Shown here: positions 44,801 to 52,594 of the stretch, in pieces
Layout of the letters: each line of letters starts with the position of its first letter
How positions within the stretch are numbered: position 1 is the first letter of the stretch
Assembly (NCBI GenBank): GCA_031259845.1
Contig: JAIRKZ010000190.1
Location: 1 to 64,000, forward strand
Direction of reading: 5' to 3'
DNA from: Tannerellaceae bacterium
GTDB lineage: Bacteria > Bacteroidota > Bacteroidia > Bacteroidales > Tannerellaceae
Length of the DNA: 64,000 bases
The notes under the pieces: model-generated
The model's database searches: none
The model's input: the letters and a program-made list of their open reading frames with translations, nothing else
What the model was told of the DNA's origin: nothing
Translations under genes and position numbers: made by a program

Positions 44801-45271
44801 TTCCAGTTCCGCCTGTATGATCCCGACGGAACCAGCGACCAGAGCGTAGACGCCAAATTGGTTCGCAAGTTCTTGATCGAATCAAGACAAGACGACGGCA
44901 CTGAAATCGGCCCGCTGGAAGGCAGATGGGTTAAGATACAGAACGGTGTTCCTGTAATCAGTGAGAGAATCGAACTTACGAATGCCAGACAAAACGGCGC
45001 TGAAATCTTCAACGTACTGGAAAGCACGATAGGCGACAAAGCCGTAGGCAACGAAAAAGCTGTTGTATCTTCCGACGTACAGGTTATCGGCGGAGCAGGC
45101 ACGGTTACTATCCTGAATGCAGGCGGCAAGAAAGTTGCTATCAGCAATATCTTAGGCCAGACAGTTGCCAACCAGGTTGTTTCTTCCGACAATGTTACCA
45201 TTGCATTACCTAAGGGTATCGTAGTAGTAGCTATCGACGGCGAAGCTGCTGTTAAAGCAATCGTTAAATAA
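41861..45271 (+). CDS. Large secreted S-layer-like protein, paralogue of the left gene
   Basis: 1136 residues with the same plan as its divergent neighbour: leader MNKKFFTLIAGAFMLVASLG plus TVNA; long beta-rich middle with aligned landmarks (FLFENSPRGIG, DTAYVRYATPMPQYML, ARQNGAEIF); and the sorting-type tail (VTILNAGGKKVAISNILGQ, then ALPKGIVVVAIDG and AIVK). About a dozen D(S/T)(A/I/L/V/T/M) sequons. The middles differ markedly from the left gene while both ends are near-identical in DNA. It has its own promoter and a strong terminator, so it is monocistronic and is the expressed member in this orientation, if the promoter reading is right. Confidence 0.82.
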   Translation: MNKKFFTLIAGAFMLVASLGTVNAQSSYPTDLFTGGLTTQAQKYLYHLVGEVGADKYFLVVDNDGKLYLKTTADYTAGNYKFGNALWCVNVSDREDQGLNPTFTFENKGAGLKLGISKDDEDIDPIDIRFGALTRFEFSRVYKNSLEAKKPLKLYYNEDNVLTFVRNAAGHITVKAYPATAADITEGSYGANVVLFSLYKPDEVILTAEQFNTILNTEPNGWVTLNFVPAPSDASEFQTAIKAEDVTPGWLKFFRNTTDANKKWLRVDTAYTGDYGVKFLKFAFGDAPSAADAKKAAIERQYYFQARYHVLNDSLAIDVQQAIFPEEGYKGYWYNYAPTVWGTNNGSDSLHVKLQDLIAGERSILTIGTKEVSTRVELGLKSCASVPVNLTSVPNNLYTIKNNAGQYLVVLINTDTVTGSQRSAPRWMTLNEATQNPNRIPAFQWVVEQTRTDFPTSSPIRITNREFGDTTEDGVNLDYHRTIGGETIQLTTTGSSLQLYGETVYAANFKEVPTPEKGNKYLGYKYLPNDSLKFNTYDFNYLHELNAEKYLYIKNTTDSSIYLNTTTQSRTQFELIAQGTPKRYGYWTAAVPGLAKLEKVSYVLRVKDGYALNRTGAVVVADGEGRYAVTKAAVADTSVFLLKTNNTKDGRDYYALLDTGYYGLNNSNNVHKDVKVGIDDANAWAYEQDQNEFRTSTFFIAPYNEPIYRRFDGAEYGKYKIKEPYGNSSNAPLYLRFAKHNNWGTEFLFENSPRGIGSKDPGKTTENDYRDELTAKGKATISFLGLYNEKDYPANGELFNYTFYVDTAYVRYATPMPQYMLAVRPEFVTGDTIYRITKDSVWDSNGKTLLYVTSDTTFSIRPSFTRAFYVFNAQDSIGAADPDNQNARNKDYVGKFAYGAEYTTRLAFVDGIHMGDTFYVLRKNPATTSIDSAYLLAIPRADKHYLGANTHYTPRWGRDGNPIWGTNGAYTNDHNGKSMVFQFRLYDPDGTSDQSVDAKLVRKFLIESRQDDGTEIGPLEGRWVKIQNGVPVISERIELTNARQNGAEIFNVLESTIGDKAVGNEKAVVSSDVQVIGGAGTVTILNAGGKKVAISNILGQTVANQVVSSDNVTIALPKGIVVVAIDGEAAVKAIVK
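45080..45271 (+). repeat. 3'-terminal repeat arm, right
   Basis: Inverted partner of 37919-38110. Together the two arms bound a 7.35-kb segment containing both large genes. Confidence 0.85.
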
Positions 45272-45303
45272 TTAGTATCCGCATAAGGTTAACTAATATA
45301 CTC

Positions 45304-45339
45304 AAAAGCCCCCTTCCCATCGGGAAGGGGGCTTTTTTT
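45304..45339 (+). terminator. Strong intrinsic terminator of the right S-layer-like gene
   Basis: GCCCCCTTCCC / GGGAAGGGGGC perfect stem with a 3-4 nt loop (ATC), flanked by AAAA on the left and seven T on the right. It can work in both directions and also serves the convergent Rpn gene. Confidence 0.92.
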
Positions 45340-45344
45340 ATTGT

Positions 45345-46193
45345 TTACTTTTTAAGGATTTCCCGGATTTCCTCTTCGGAAAGACCGGTAATCGCCTGTA
45401 TCTGCTCTATGGATAAACCGATGCGCCCACAATTGACAACGGTATTGAACCGGTTTTTCGCTTCACCTATGGCTTCGCCTTTAGCCAGGCTGTCGGCAAT
45501 GACGGTTTTTTCGGTTCGGACGGCATCCCAGTAGGCATCGTAGACGAGGCGTTCGGCGTCGGTGTAGGCGGCTTCTTCGCACAGGTCGAGCGCACGGTTG
45601 ATCTCGGCGTCTTCTTTCAGGTCGGGCGGAACGTCGTTCAAGCCGTCTTTCACTTCCTTGAGGAAGCGTAGCCACAGCGCCGCCATACGGCGATCCGTCC
45701 ACGTTTCGGCGCGAAACTTGGGCAGCTCTATCATCACAAACTCCAGCCCCTTGATCACCTCGTCCGAATTGCGATAGTTCACGATACGGTAGTGATGGTA
45801 AAACTCGTCGGTCTTGCGGTCGAATATGTCGTTGAGTATGCCCAAGGCGTATACCGGATGCAGCAGGTCGTATTTCTCGCTTATCTCCAACTGATTCACG
45901 TAGGCTTTGGAAGCGTTGAAGAGTATGCGGTTGGAGAAGGAAGTGGTCCAGTACATCTGCATCTCCACGATAAACTGCCGTCCCCTGTTGTCGCGGCAAC
46001 GCACGTCTACAATGGAGTTTTTCTTTGCGGGAGTGTCTGGCACCTGTTCGGCCGGGAGGTATTTCAGGCTTTCGATGAGTTGTCCCTCTTCCAGCGGCAT
46101 CAGGGCGTTGAGGAAACTCATCAGCAGGTCGGGATGCCCGCCAAAGATACGTTTAAATATCAAATCGTTTTTAGGATCAAGGTAATGTGCCAT
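45345..46193 (-). CDS. Rpn-family PD-(D/E)XK nuclease / putative transposase
   Basis: 282 residues from MAHYLDPKNDLIFKRIFG; a Met 14 codons earlier adds unlike sequence. The N-terminal nuclease region has DPKNDLIFKRIFG, then SIVDVRCRDNRGRQFIVEMQ, with the D..(18)..ExQ catalytic set. The C-terminal part is helical and ends with a short motif (LSIEQIQAITGLSEEEIREIL) common in this group. Rpn proteins are DNA endonucleases that promote recombination and vary in copy number between strains. Mobile in distribution, but no terminal inverted repeats or target duplications are seen here. Confidence 0.88.
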   Translation of the reverse strand: MAHYLDPKNDLIFKRIFGGHPDLLMSFLNALMPLEEGQLIESLKYLPAEQVPDTPAKKNSIVDVRCRDNRGRQFIVEMQMYWTTSFSNRILFNASKAYVNQLEISEKYDLLHPVYALGILNDIFDRKTDEFYHHYRIVNYRNSDEVIKGLEFVMIELPKFRAETWTDRRMAALWLRFLKEVKDGLNDVPPDLKEDAEINRALDLCEEAAYTDAERLVYDAYWDAVRTEKTVIADSLAKGEAIGEAKNRFNTVVNCGRIGLSIEQIQAITGLSEEEIREILKK

Positions 46194-46311
46194 AATGAAT
46201 GTCTTTGTAAATGTATATACGCCAAAGATAACCAAAACTAACTGATTTTACCCAATCTTTGTTGAACGGATTCATTATGTTGCTTATCAAGACACATCCC
46301 GGTAAGGTTTA

Positions 46312-46605
46312 AAAAAAACTTTATTTTTCCCTTTATTTTCAGTCACATCTCGCATAAGACTATTATACTCAGAAAGATAGATGTAACTGAACATGTGACG
46401 GAGTGTGATTGGAGGTGACGGAGCTTCAACTTATATATGCGACGATAAATTTATACGGGTGAGTTTAGAAAAAAATCATTGGGAAGTCTTCAGTAAACCA
46501 CTATAATGGTTTGATAAAGAGATCATAATGGTTTTCTAAAAACATCATAATAGTTTGCCGGAGTCATCACAATGATTTTTTTGTTGCTTCGGAACAGTGA
46601 TAATC
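46312..46605. repeat. Dispersed intergenic repeat, copy C
   Basis: Aligns with 25374-25676 over its full length. Same three parts: GTGACnGAG units (46380-46430), the ACTTATATATGCGA middle and the 22-bp-period array with cores ATTGGGAAGT, ACTATAATGG, ATCATAATGG, ATCATAATAG and ATCACAATGA. Between an Rpn gene and a porin gene; no coding content. Confidence 0.85.
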
Positions 46606-46608
46606 ACC

Positions 46609-46687
46609 CGTTCAGTCACGCTCAGTCACCTGTCCGGTCACACTTATCAGTCTGTATATGAGTGAATTACAGCGAATGTGACTGAAA
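46609..46687. repeat. Inverted GTGAC-type units beside copy C
   Basis: GTTCAGTCACGCTCAGTCAC and further AGTCAC/GTCACAC steps are the reverse complement of the GTGACtGAgC units at the left end of copy C, and a forward GTGACTGAA closes the stretch. A long hairpin between the left and right unit sets is possible. Copy B lacks this part. Confidence 0.6.
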
Positions 46688-46733
46688 AGCGGCAGGTTTT
46701 TTTTGCGCATTGAAGATTCGCTGGCGCGTAAAG

Positions 46734-46795
46734 CATAACAATATCGTAACAGGATTGTAATTGTTGTGTAACAAAGATGTCGTTCCTTTGTAACA
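46734..46795 (+). promoter_or_regulatory. 11-bp-phased Pho-box-like array and promoter of the porin
   Basis: Heptamers CATAACA, CGTAACA, TGTAATT, TGTAACA, TGTCGTT and TGTAACA start at 46734, 46745, 46756, 46767, 46778 and 46789, exactly 11 bp apart. Seven-base direct repeats with 4-base gaps are the layout of PhoB/PhoP boxes. The last repeat overlaps a -7-like box TTCCTTTG (46783-46790), 45 bp before the ATG, where a -33 element is replaced by the array, as expected of an activator-dependent promoter. Confidence 0.6.
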
Positions 46796-46835
46796 TTTTC
46801 ATACATATTATATCATACAAACAAAACGATTCAAA

Positions 46836-48044
46836 ATGAAAGATTTCCAACTTGTATTTATTCTCTGTATTTCGTCTTTTTTCTCCAGTCTGCAAGCCCA
46901 GCAAGGGCTCAACATATCGTCTTATATCCAGGGACAATATCAATATGGGCAACCGGACGCTTCGCTGAAAGTGGGCGATACGAATGAAAACCCGGATAAA
47001 GGGTTTAACCGGATCGGTATCCGCCGTGGGCGCGTAAAAGCAGAATATAACGATGGTATCGGAACGGGCGCCGTACAGATAGAAGCGAATGATAAAGGCG
47101 TTAGTTTTCGCGATTTATATATAGGAATAAAAGACCCCTGGAACAAACGGAGCCGGTTGATGATGGGCCTGTTCAACCGCCCTTTCGGATATGAAATCTC
47201 TTATTCTTCATCGGCTCTCGAATCGGTAGAACGAGCCATTATTATACAGTACTTTTTCCCTGACGAACGCGATTTGGGCGCTATGCTCAGCTTGCGGGCA
47301 GATGCTTCGGCTCCGTTGAACTTCCTTCGCTTAGACGCCGGGGTTTTCGCCGGCAACAGTATTAATCGCGAAACAGATAACCGGAAAGACTTTATCGGGC
47401 GCATAGGGGCTGAAAAGGAGATTAAAGACCGGGGGAAATGGGGTTTGGGCGTTTCCTATTATAATGGAAGCGTATACAATCCTACGGCCGAAGCGTATGA
47501 GATGCGCGACAACCGTTTTGTAAGGATAGAGAAAGCAACAACCGGCTCCTTTATGAAACGCGAGTATCTGGGCTTCGACGGGCAACTTAGCCTGTATAGC
47601 CCCGCGGGGACCACCACCTTGCGGGCGGAAGGATTACTGGGCGTACAACCGGGTATAGCCGGCAGCAGTAAAAGCCCCAATTATAGCAGCCGCCCCGAAA
47701 ACATCCCTGCCAACGCTTTGTACAAACGCCCTTTCTTCGGTTGTTTTTTCTACATCATACAAGACGTCGGACAGTCTCCTTTCTCCCTTGTGGTGAAATA
47801 TGATTCGTACGACCCCAACACAAAGGTAAAAGGAAATGAGGCGGGAACCCCGGGGAGCTATACAACCCAAACCGACCTGCGCCAGAGCGCCATTGGTTTA
47901 TGCCTCCTGTACCGCTACAGCAAACACATCCGCCTGCAGGCCTGCTACGAAATAAACAAGAACGAAAAAAGCTCCCTCGTCAAAGGATACGAAACCGACA
48001 GAAAAGACAACGTATTCACCCTAAGGGTACAGTACCGGTTTTGA
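46836..48044 (+). CDS. Porin, O/P (phosphate-selective) family
   Basis: 402 residues. Signal peptide about 1-22 (ending SLQAQ), then a ~16-strand barrel with the OprO/OprP pattern: IRRGRVKAEYNDGIG, LMMGLFNRPFGYEISYSSS and the usual C-terminal aromatic strand VFTLRVQYRF. OprP-type porins favour phosphate or polyphosphate. The upstream 11-bp-phased array supports phosphate control, though pore selectivity cannot be read from sequence. Monocistronic; converges on nadC with a 14-bp gap. Confidence 0.87.
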   Translation: MKDFQLVFILCISSFFSSLQAQQGLNISSYIQGQYQYGQPDASLKVGDTNENPDKGFNRIGIRRGRVKAEYNDGIGTGAVQIEANDKGVSFRDLYIGIKDPWNKRSRLMMGLFNRPFGYEISYSSSALESVERAIIIQYFFPDERDLGAMLSLRADASAPLNFLRLDAGVFAGNSINRETDNRKDFIGRIGAEKEIKDRGKWGLGVSYYNGSVYNPTAEAYEMRDNRFVRIEKATTGSFMKREYLGFDGQLSLYSPAGTTTLRAEGLLGVQPGIAGSSKSPNYSSRPENIPANALYKRPFFGCFFYIIQDVGQSPFSLVVKYDSYDPNTKVKGNEAGTPGSYTTQTDLRQSAIGLCLLYRYSKHIRLQACYEINKNEKSSLVKGYETDRKDNVFTLRVQYRF

Positions 48045-48058
48045 CTTCCCGTACCGGA

Positions 48059-48898
48059 TCAAACGGCTTTCAGGCTCATATCAAGGCTTTTTACGGAATG
48101 GGTGAGGGCGCCTACGGAGATATAATCTACGCCGGTTTCTGCGTATGCGCGTAATGTATCAAAGGTGATTCCGCCGGAAGATTCGGTTTCGTAGCGTCCG
48201 TTGATGCGCCGGACGGCTTCTCTCGTATCTTCTACGCTGAAATTGTCTAACATGATACGGTCTATGCCGCCTGTATCGAGCGCCTGGGCTAACTCGTCAA
48301 AATTACGGACTTCTATTTCTATCCTGAGGTTCTTTCCTTTTTCCTTTAAATAATGCCTGGCACGGGTAATTGCCTGCTCTATACCGCCGGCAAAGTCAAC
48401 GTGGTTGTCTTTTAATAATATCATATCAAACAAGCCGATGCGATGATTCACTCCCCCTCCGGCCTTCACCGCTTCTTTCTCCATCAAACGCATTCCCGGC
48501 GTTGTTTTACGGGTATCTAACACCTTTGTATGCGTTCCTTCCAGGGCTTTAACATATTTACGCGTAACCGTAGCGATACCGCTCATCCGCTGCATCACGT
48601 TCAGCGCCAAACGTTCGGTTTGCAGCAAGGATTGCACTTTTCCTTCAACCGTAAAAACAATATCGCCCTTCTTCACTTCCGAACCATCCTGTATAAATAC
48701 GTCTACTTTCAAATCCGGGTCAAAATGATAAAAGATACGTTTAGCCATTTCAACGCCGGCTATAACGCCGTCTTCTTTTATAATCAACCGGCTCTTTCCC
48801 CGGGCAGTAGAAGGGATGCAGCACAAGGTTGTATGGTCGCCATCGCCTATATCTTCGGCAAAGGCCAGTTCTATCAGTTCGCTTATTAATTGATCCAT
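48059..48898 (-). CDS. nadC: Nicotinate-nucleotide pyrophosphorylase (carboxylating)
   Basis: 279 residues. Makes nicotinate mononucleotide from quinolinate and PRPP in de novo NAD synthesis. Family motifs: EDIGDGDHTT (about 15-24), LNVMQRMSGIATVTR, LDTRKTTPGMRLMEKEAVKAGG split at DTRKTTPG and EKEAV, HRIGLFDMILLKDNH, and IEIEVRNFDE. No nadA or nadB nearby. It starts 3 bp after the DUF4783 gene's stop, so the two are probably one transcript. Confidence 0.97.
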   Translation of the reverse strand: MDQLISELIELAFAEDIGDGDHTTLCCIPSTARGKSRLIIKEDGVIAGVEMAKRIFYHFDPDLKVDVFIQDGSEVKKGDIVFTVEGKVQSLLQTERLALNVMQRMSGIATVTRKYVKALEGTHTKVLDTRKTTPGMRLMEKEAVKAGGGVNHRIGLFDMILLKDNHVDFAGGIEQAITRARHYLKEKGKNLRIEIEVRNFDELAQALDTGGIDRIMLDNFSVEDTREAVRRINGRYETESSGGITFDTLRAYAETGVDYISVGALTHSVKSLDMSLKAV

Positions 48899-48901
48899 TC
48901 G

Positions 48902-49273
48902 TTATTCTATTCTTATTGATTGTATAACCACCTTATCGCCATTGAGCCTGTACGTAACATTCACCCGGAACTCTCCTTTGGATGTGGGTAGTTTGCCTAC
49001 AAAAAAACCGGTGTCTTTTTTATCGGCATTATGTACTACGGAAAAACCGCTTGGTTTATTCGTTCCGAAAAAAGTATTCAGCATTGCTACAGCTTCACCC
49101 CCGTTGCATTTCTTTGAAGAACCGGGAACGGCCATATCTACCTGGCTATCCATAAAGGACGTAAGCGAAGACGCATTTCCAGATTTAAAAGCATTGGATA
49201 TAGGAGCAATATCGGCAGCGCGCACGGATAAGAACGAGAATACCAACGTAAGAAGAATGACTAATCGTTTCAT
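48902..49273 (-). CDS. DUF4783 domain-containing exported protein
   Basis: 123 residues. Signal peptide about 1-19 (ending LSVRA). The rest is a compact alpha+beta domain resembling the NTF2/DUF4783 group (IAPISNAFKSGNASSLTSFM, then FFGTNKPSGFSV). It sits between nadC and rlmH, an arrangement I recall in other Bacteroidales. Function unknown; the small NTF2-like fold could bind a ligand, but no catalytic residues are evident. Confidence 0.85.
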   Translation of the reverse strand: MKRLVILLTLVFSFLSVRAADIAPISNAFKSGNASSLTSFMDSQVDMAVPGSSKKCNGGEAVAMLNTFFGTNKPSGFSVVHNADKKDTGFFVGKLPTSKGEFRVNVTYRLNGDKVVIQSIRIE

Positions 49274-49367
49274 AATCTCCCTTGTTTTTTAATAAATGAT
49301 TAACAAAGGTGGGCAAAAATTACTACTTTAGCAACATAACAACGTTAAATTTGAATTTGCCCGGTAA

Positions 49368-49838
49368 ATGAAGATCGTTTTATTGGTTACAGGAAAAACA
49401 GACAATCCCTGGCTGCAAGAGGCTGTGGGAGATTATTGCAGCCGGATTACGCATTATTTCCCCTTCGAGATAATAACGCTGCCCGACGTCAAAAACGCAA
49501 AAAACTTATCCGAAGTACAACAAAAGGACAGGGAAGGGGAGGCAATCCTGAAAACCCTACAGCCGGGAGACTATTGCGTCCTTTTAGATGAAAAAGGCAA
49601 AGAGTTTACCTCCGTACAGTTCGCTGCTTACTTAGAGAAAAAAACACATTCCGTGCGGCGGCTTGTTTTTATCACAGGCGGCCCGTATGGTTTTGGAGAA
49701 GCCGTATATCAAACGGTTCAGGAAAAGGTTTCATTAAGCAAAATGACTTTTTCCCATCAAATGGTACGCTTACTCTTTACCGAACAGCTCTATCGCGCCT
49801 GCACAATCATCCATCATGAGCCTTACCATCACCGGTAG
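49368..49838 (+). CDS. rlmH: 23S rRNA (pseudouridine1915-N3)-methyltransferase
   Basis: 156 residues, SPOUT-class enzyme that methylates pseudouridine 1915 of 23S rRNA (helix 69) using SAM. The C-terminal trefoil knot is clear: FITGGPYGFGEAVYQ (about 103-117), LSKMTFSHQMVRLLFTEQLY split at SKMTFSHQ, and the closing HHEPYHHR. Length is standard. It converges on ispH with a 10-bp gap. Confidence 0.97.
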   Translation: MKIVLLVTGKTDNPWLQEAVGDYCSRITHYFPFEIITLPDVKNAKNLSEVQQKDREGEAILKTLQPGDYCVLLDEKGKEFTSVQFAAYLEKKTHSVRRLVFITGGPYGFGEAVYQTVQEKVSLSKMTFSHQMVRLLFTEQLYRACTIIHHEPYHHR

Positions 49839-49848
49839 AAAAGTTGTA

Positions 49849-50715
49849 TTATTTATTTACTTCCCCGATGCGGACGGCTACTTCTTCCATCAGCCATTTG
49901 GGGGTGGAGGTGGCGCCGCAGACGCCTACGTTTTTTACGTGAGGCGGCAAGGGGCGTGTTATTTCGCGGGCATTGGATATAAAAACCGAATCCGGATTAG
50001 CTTTCAGACATTCCTCAAACAGCATTTTGCCGTTCGAGCTTTTTTCGCCGGCCACGAAATAAACCCAATCATGCGCAGAGGCAAACTTTTTTATCCCCGG
50101 AAGGCGGTTGGCTACCTGACGGCAAACGGTATCGAATGAGTTGAACTGAACGGCGGGAGCTTTTCTTTCACGAATCAGTTGTTCGATTTCACGTAAGCCA
50201 TCCAATGATTTGGTTGTTTGCGAAAATAAAATAATATCCCGCGAAAAATCAAGTTTATCCAAATCCTCCATTTTTTCAATTACAATGGCTGTCCCGTCCG
50301 TTTGGCCGACCAATCCATTCACCTCGGCATGTCCTTTCTTTCCATAAATGACCAATTGCGCATTAGTTTCCTTCGATTCCTGATAGCATTTATGGATTTT
50401 TTGTTGCAAACGCAGTACAACAGGGCATGTGGCGTCTACTATTTTAATCCGGTTCTTCTGCGCTGTTTGGTAGGTAGAAGGAGGCTCGCCGTGTGCGCGC
50501 AGCAAAACGGTTTTATCCCTCAACCGTTCCAGTTCTCCATGCCCGATAGTATGTAGCCCTAATGCTTTCAAACGCTCCACTTCCAGGCTGTTATGTACGA
50601 TATCGCCCAGGCAATACAAACTATTTGTACCGTTAAGCTCGCGTTCGGCGCTCTGAATCGCATTTACTACGCCAAAACAAAAGCCCGACCCGCTATCTAT
50701 TTCTACTTTAATCAT
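49849..50715 (-). CDS. ispH: 4-hydroxy-3-methylbut-2-enyl diphosphate reductase
   Basis: 288 residues from [20 protein letters not shown]; the Met at 50751 would add 12 unlike residues inside cmk. Last MEP-pathway enzyme, making IPP and DMAPP with a [4Fe-4S] cluster. The three cluster Cys are in GFCFGV (about 13), DATCPVV (about 97) and [10 protein letters not shown] (about 196). Other motifs: [20 protein letters not shown] and SQTTKS. It overlaps the end of cmk by 4 bp (ATGA), in the order porQ-cmk-ispH that is known from Porphyromonas. Confidence 0.96.
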   Translation of the reverse strand: MIKVEIDSGSGFCFGVVNAIQSAERELNGTNSLYCLGDIVHNSLEVERLKALGLHTIGHGELERLRDKTVLLRAHGEPPSTYQTAQKNRIKIVDATCPVVLRLQQKIHKCYQESKETNAQLVIYGKKGHAEVNGLVGQTDGTAIVIEKMEDLDKLDFSRDIILFSQTTKSLDGLREIEQLIRERKAPAVQFNSFDTVCRQVANRLPGIKKFASAHDWVYFVAGEKSSNGKMLFEECLKANPDSVFISNAREITRPLPPHVKNVGVCGATSTPKWLMEEVAVRIGEVNK

Positions 50716-51401
50716 GCGTTTACTACCCGGCAGTATTGCTCCAACAGCCATTTTTTCTGATCGGGAATACTCATATACGAATTATCCAGCGCCAAAGCAT
50801 CTCCGGCTTGCCGCAAAGGGCTTTCTTCGCGGGTAGAGTCGAGATAGTCCCGTTTCTTTACATTTTCGAGAACCTCTTCATAAGAAGCCTCTTCGCCTTT
50901 AGCAATCAATTCTTCCACCCGGCGTTCGGCGCGTACTTCGGGGCTGGCGGTAACGAATATCTTCAACTCCGCGCCGGGAAAAACCACCGTCCCAATATCC
51001 CGTCCGTCCATAACGACCCCCTTCGCCTTCCCCATTTCCTGCTGTTTGGCAACCAATTCCCTCCGGACAAACCCTAAAGCGGCCACGGAACTCACCCAGC
51101 CAGACACTTCCATACTTCGGATTTCATTCTCTACATTTACTCCGTTAAGCCAGGTATCCGGCTTGCCGGTATCCTTGTTTAATTGAAATTCCAGCCGGAT
51201 ATCCGAAAGACTTGCCCGCAATGCTTTTTCATTAATTCTGCCGTCTTCAATTAATTTATGCCGTATGCAGTAGAGCGTTACCGCACGATACATGGCCCCC
51301 GTATCTATATATGTATAGCCAATCTCTCTCGCCAAATCCTTCGCCATCGTACTTTTTCCACTGGAAGAAAAGCCATCTATGGCAATTACAATTTTTTTCA
51401 T
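50712..51401 (-). CDS. cmk: Cytidylate kinase
   Basis: 229 residues from [20 protein letters not shown], which holds the P-loop GFSSSGKS; a Met three codons earlier is less typical. Phosphorylates CMP and dCMP. Further motifs: [25 protein letters not shown] (CMP-binding Asp-Arg) and the LID-region Arg pair RAERRVEEL. Coupled to ispH by a 4-bp overlap and 18 bp downstream of porQ. Confidence 0.96.
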   Translation of the reverse strand: MKKIVIAIDGFSSSGKSTMAKDLAREIGYTYIDTGAMYRAVTLYCIRHKLIEDGRINEKALRASLSDIRLEFQLNKDTGKPDTWLNGVNVENEIRSMEVSGWVSSVAALGFVRRELVAKQQEMGKAKGVVMDGRDIGTVVFPGAELKIFVTASPEVRAERRVEELIAKGEEASYEEVLENVKKRDYLDSTREESPLRQAGDALALDNSYMSIPDQKKWLLEQYCRVVNA

Positions 51402-51419
51402 CTGTAACAAATATTCTAT

Positions 51420-52373
51420 TTATGGTTTAAAATCGCCCAAAGTAGCAGACACGCTCACCATTAAAGACAAGACCGACGGATGGTATTTGGCCACAGAAAC
51501 CCCCACGTCAAACATTTTAACCGAAATTCCCGCCCCGGCCGAAAAACCGGACAACGCATTACCACCCCCTTGCAACTTCATATCCATCGTTGTTTTAGGA
51601 TTAAAACCAATCCCTGCCCAAAAATTATCCGACGGCACAAAATCCAGACCCAAAACCCAATGCTTCGTAAATGTTTTAAAAGAAAAATCCGTAAGATACA
51701 TCCCCGTGAGAGAAAAACGGAAGGGGGCGTGCGCCATTTTCTTACTCATGCCAAGCTGTATATCCCAAGGCGTCTTGTAGCGCTTCTCATCATACGCCTT
51801 TAATTGTGCGCCGATATTTTTCAAGGCAATCCCAAAAGAGAAATCCTTTTCGGAATTATAATAGCTTAAACCGGCGTCTACAGCCAGGCCTAATGAAGTA
51901 TAACTTTCCAGCGAAGCATACAGGAACTTCAGCGAAAGCCCGCCCCGCCATCGCTCAGACAGGTTTCTCGAATAAAAAGCATGTACGCCTATATCTTTTA
52001 CGGAGAAATCGCCTGTCACTATATTTTCTTCCGTCGTTTGTTTGAAATTTCCATAACTGATAAAACTGGCGCCCATCCCCCATGCGCCCTTTTCTCCGAC
52101 AGCTTTGGCAAACAAGGCGTTTCCCATATTAATACCGGAAATAAAATTCATATAAGTAAGGTTAACCATCTTATCCACCTCGGCGCCCAATAACGCCGGA
52201 TTATGAAAAGCAAGCGACGGGTCTCTTTCTACAAGGGAAACCGTATTCCCCCCCAGCGCATTAACCCTTGCAGAAGAAGGATACCGCAAAAAAGTAAACA
52301 CTTCTTCGCCATTCTGGGCTATTGCAACGGGAGCGGCAAGCAGCAGGAAGAGTACATAACGTATATGCTTCAT
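51420..52373 (-). CDS. porQ: Type IX secretion system protein PorQ
   Basis: 317 residues from MKHIRYVLFLLLAAPVAIAQ, a clear signal peptide; the Met seven codons upstream spoils it. The mature part is a predicted 14-stranded FadL/OmpP1-like outer-membrane barrel with PorQ landmarks: FLRYPSSARVNALGGNTVSL, split at SARVNALGG, and DPSLAFHNPALL. In Porphyromonas PorQ belongs to the PorU-PorV-PorQ-PorZ cell-surface complex that cleaves sorting domains and attaches cargo. The porQ-cmk-ispH order supports the call, and the window contains plausible cargo. Confidence 0.88.
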   Translation of the reverse strand: MKHIRYVLFLLLAAPVAIAQNGEEVFTFLRYPSSARVNALGGNTVSLVERDPSLAFHNPALLGAEVDKMVNLTYMNFISGINMGNALFAKAVGEKGAWGMGASFISYGNFKQTTEENIVTGDFSVKDIGVHAFYSRNLSERWRGGLSLKFLYASLESYTSLGLAVDAGLSYYNSEKDFSFGIALKNIGAQLKAYDEKRYKTPWDIQLGMSKKMAHAPFRFSLTGMYLTDFSFKTFTKHWVLGLDFVPSDNFWAGIGFNPKTTMDMKLQGGGNALSGFSAGAGISVKMFDVGVSVAKYHPSVLSLMVSVSATLGDFKP

Positions 52374-52395
52374 CTTATTTTTCACAAAAAACATT

Positions 52396-52403
52396 CAAAG
52401 ATA
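52396..52403 (-). promoter_or_regulatory. -7 box for porQ-cmk-ispH
   Basis: Minus-strand TATCTTTG, exact TAnnTTTG match, 22 bp before the porQ ATG. Confidence 0.55.
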
Positions 52404-52524
52404 CATTCATTCAAAAAAAGTATTTACTTTATGACAACGGAAAAAACGGGGAAAAGGTATATCGGGCCTTCAAAATTTGCTTTCGCACAGAAAAAGTAAA
52501 AAAAAAATCGAAGTATTTTCCCGT

Positions 52525-52558
52525 TTTGTGAATGATATATAAAAAAATCGTATTTTTG
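52525..52558 (+). promoter_or_regulatory. tonB promoter
   Basis: TTTG at 52525-52528 and a perfect -7 box TATTTTTG at 52551-52558; the 22-bp spacing is slightly long. It ends 36 bp before the chosen tonB ATG and lies at or beyond an upstream in-frame ATG at 52532, ruling that start out. Confidence 0.55.
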
Positions 52559-52594
52559 CCGTATAGAGAAACACATAAAATCAGAATAAAACGT

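Noticed and set aside
45345..46193. Complete insertion sequence around the Rpn gene
   Set aside because: No terminal inverted repeats or target-site duplication could be found on either side.
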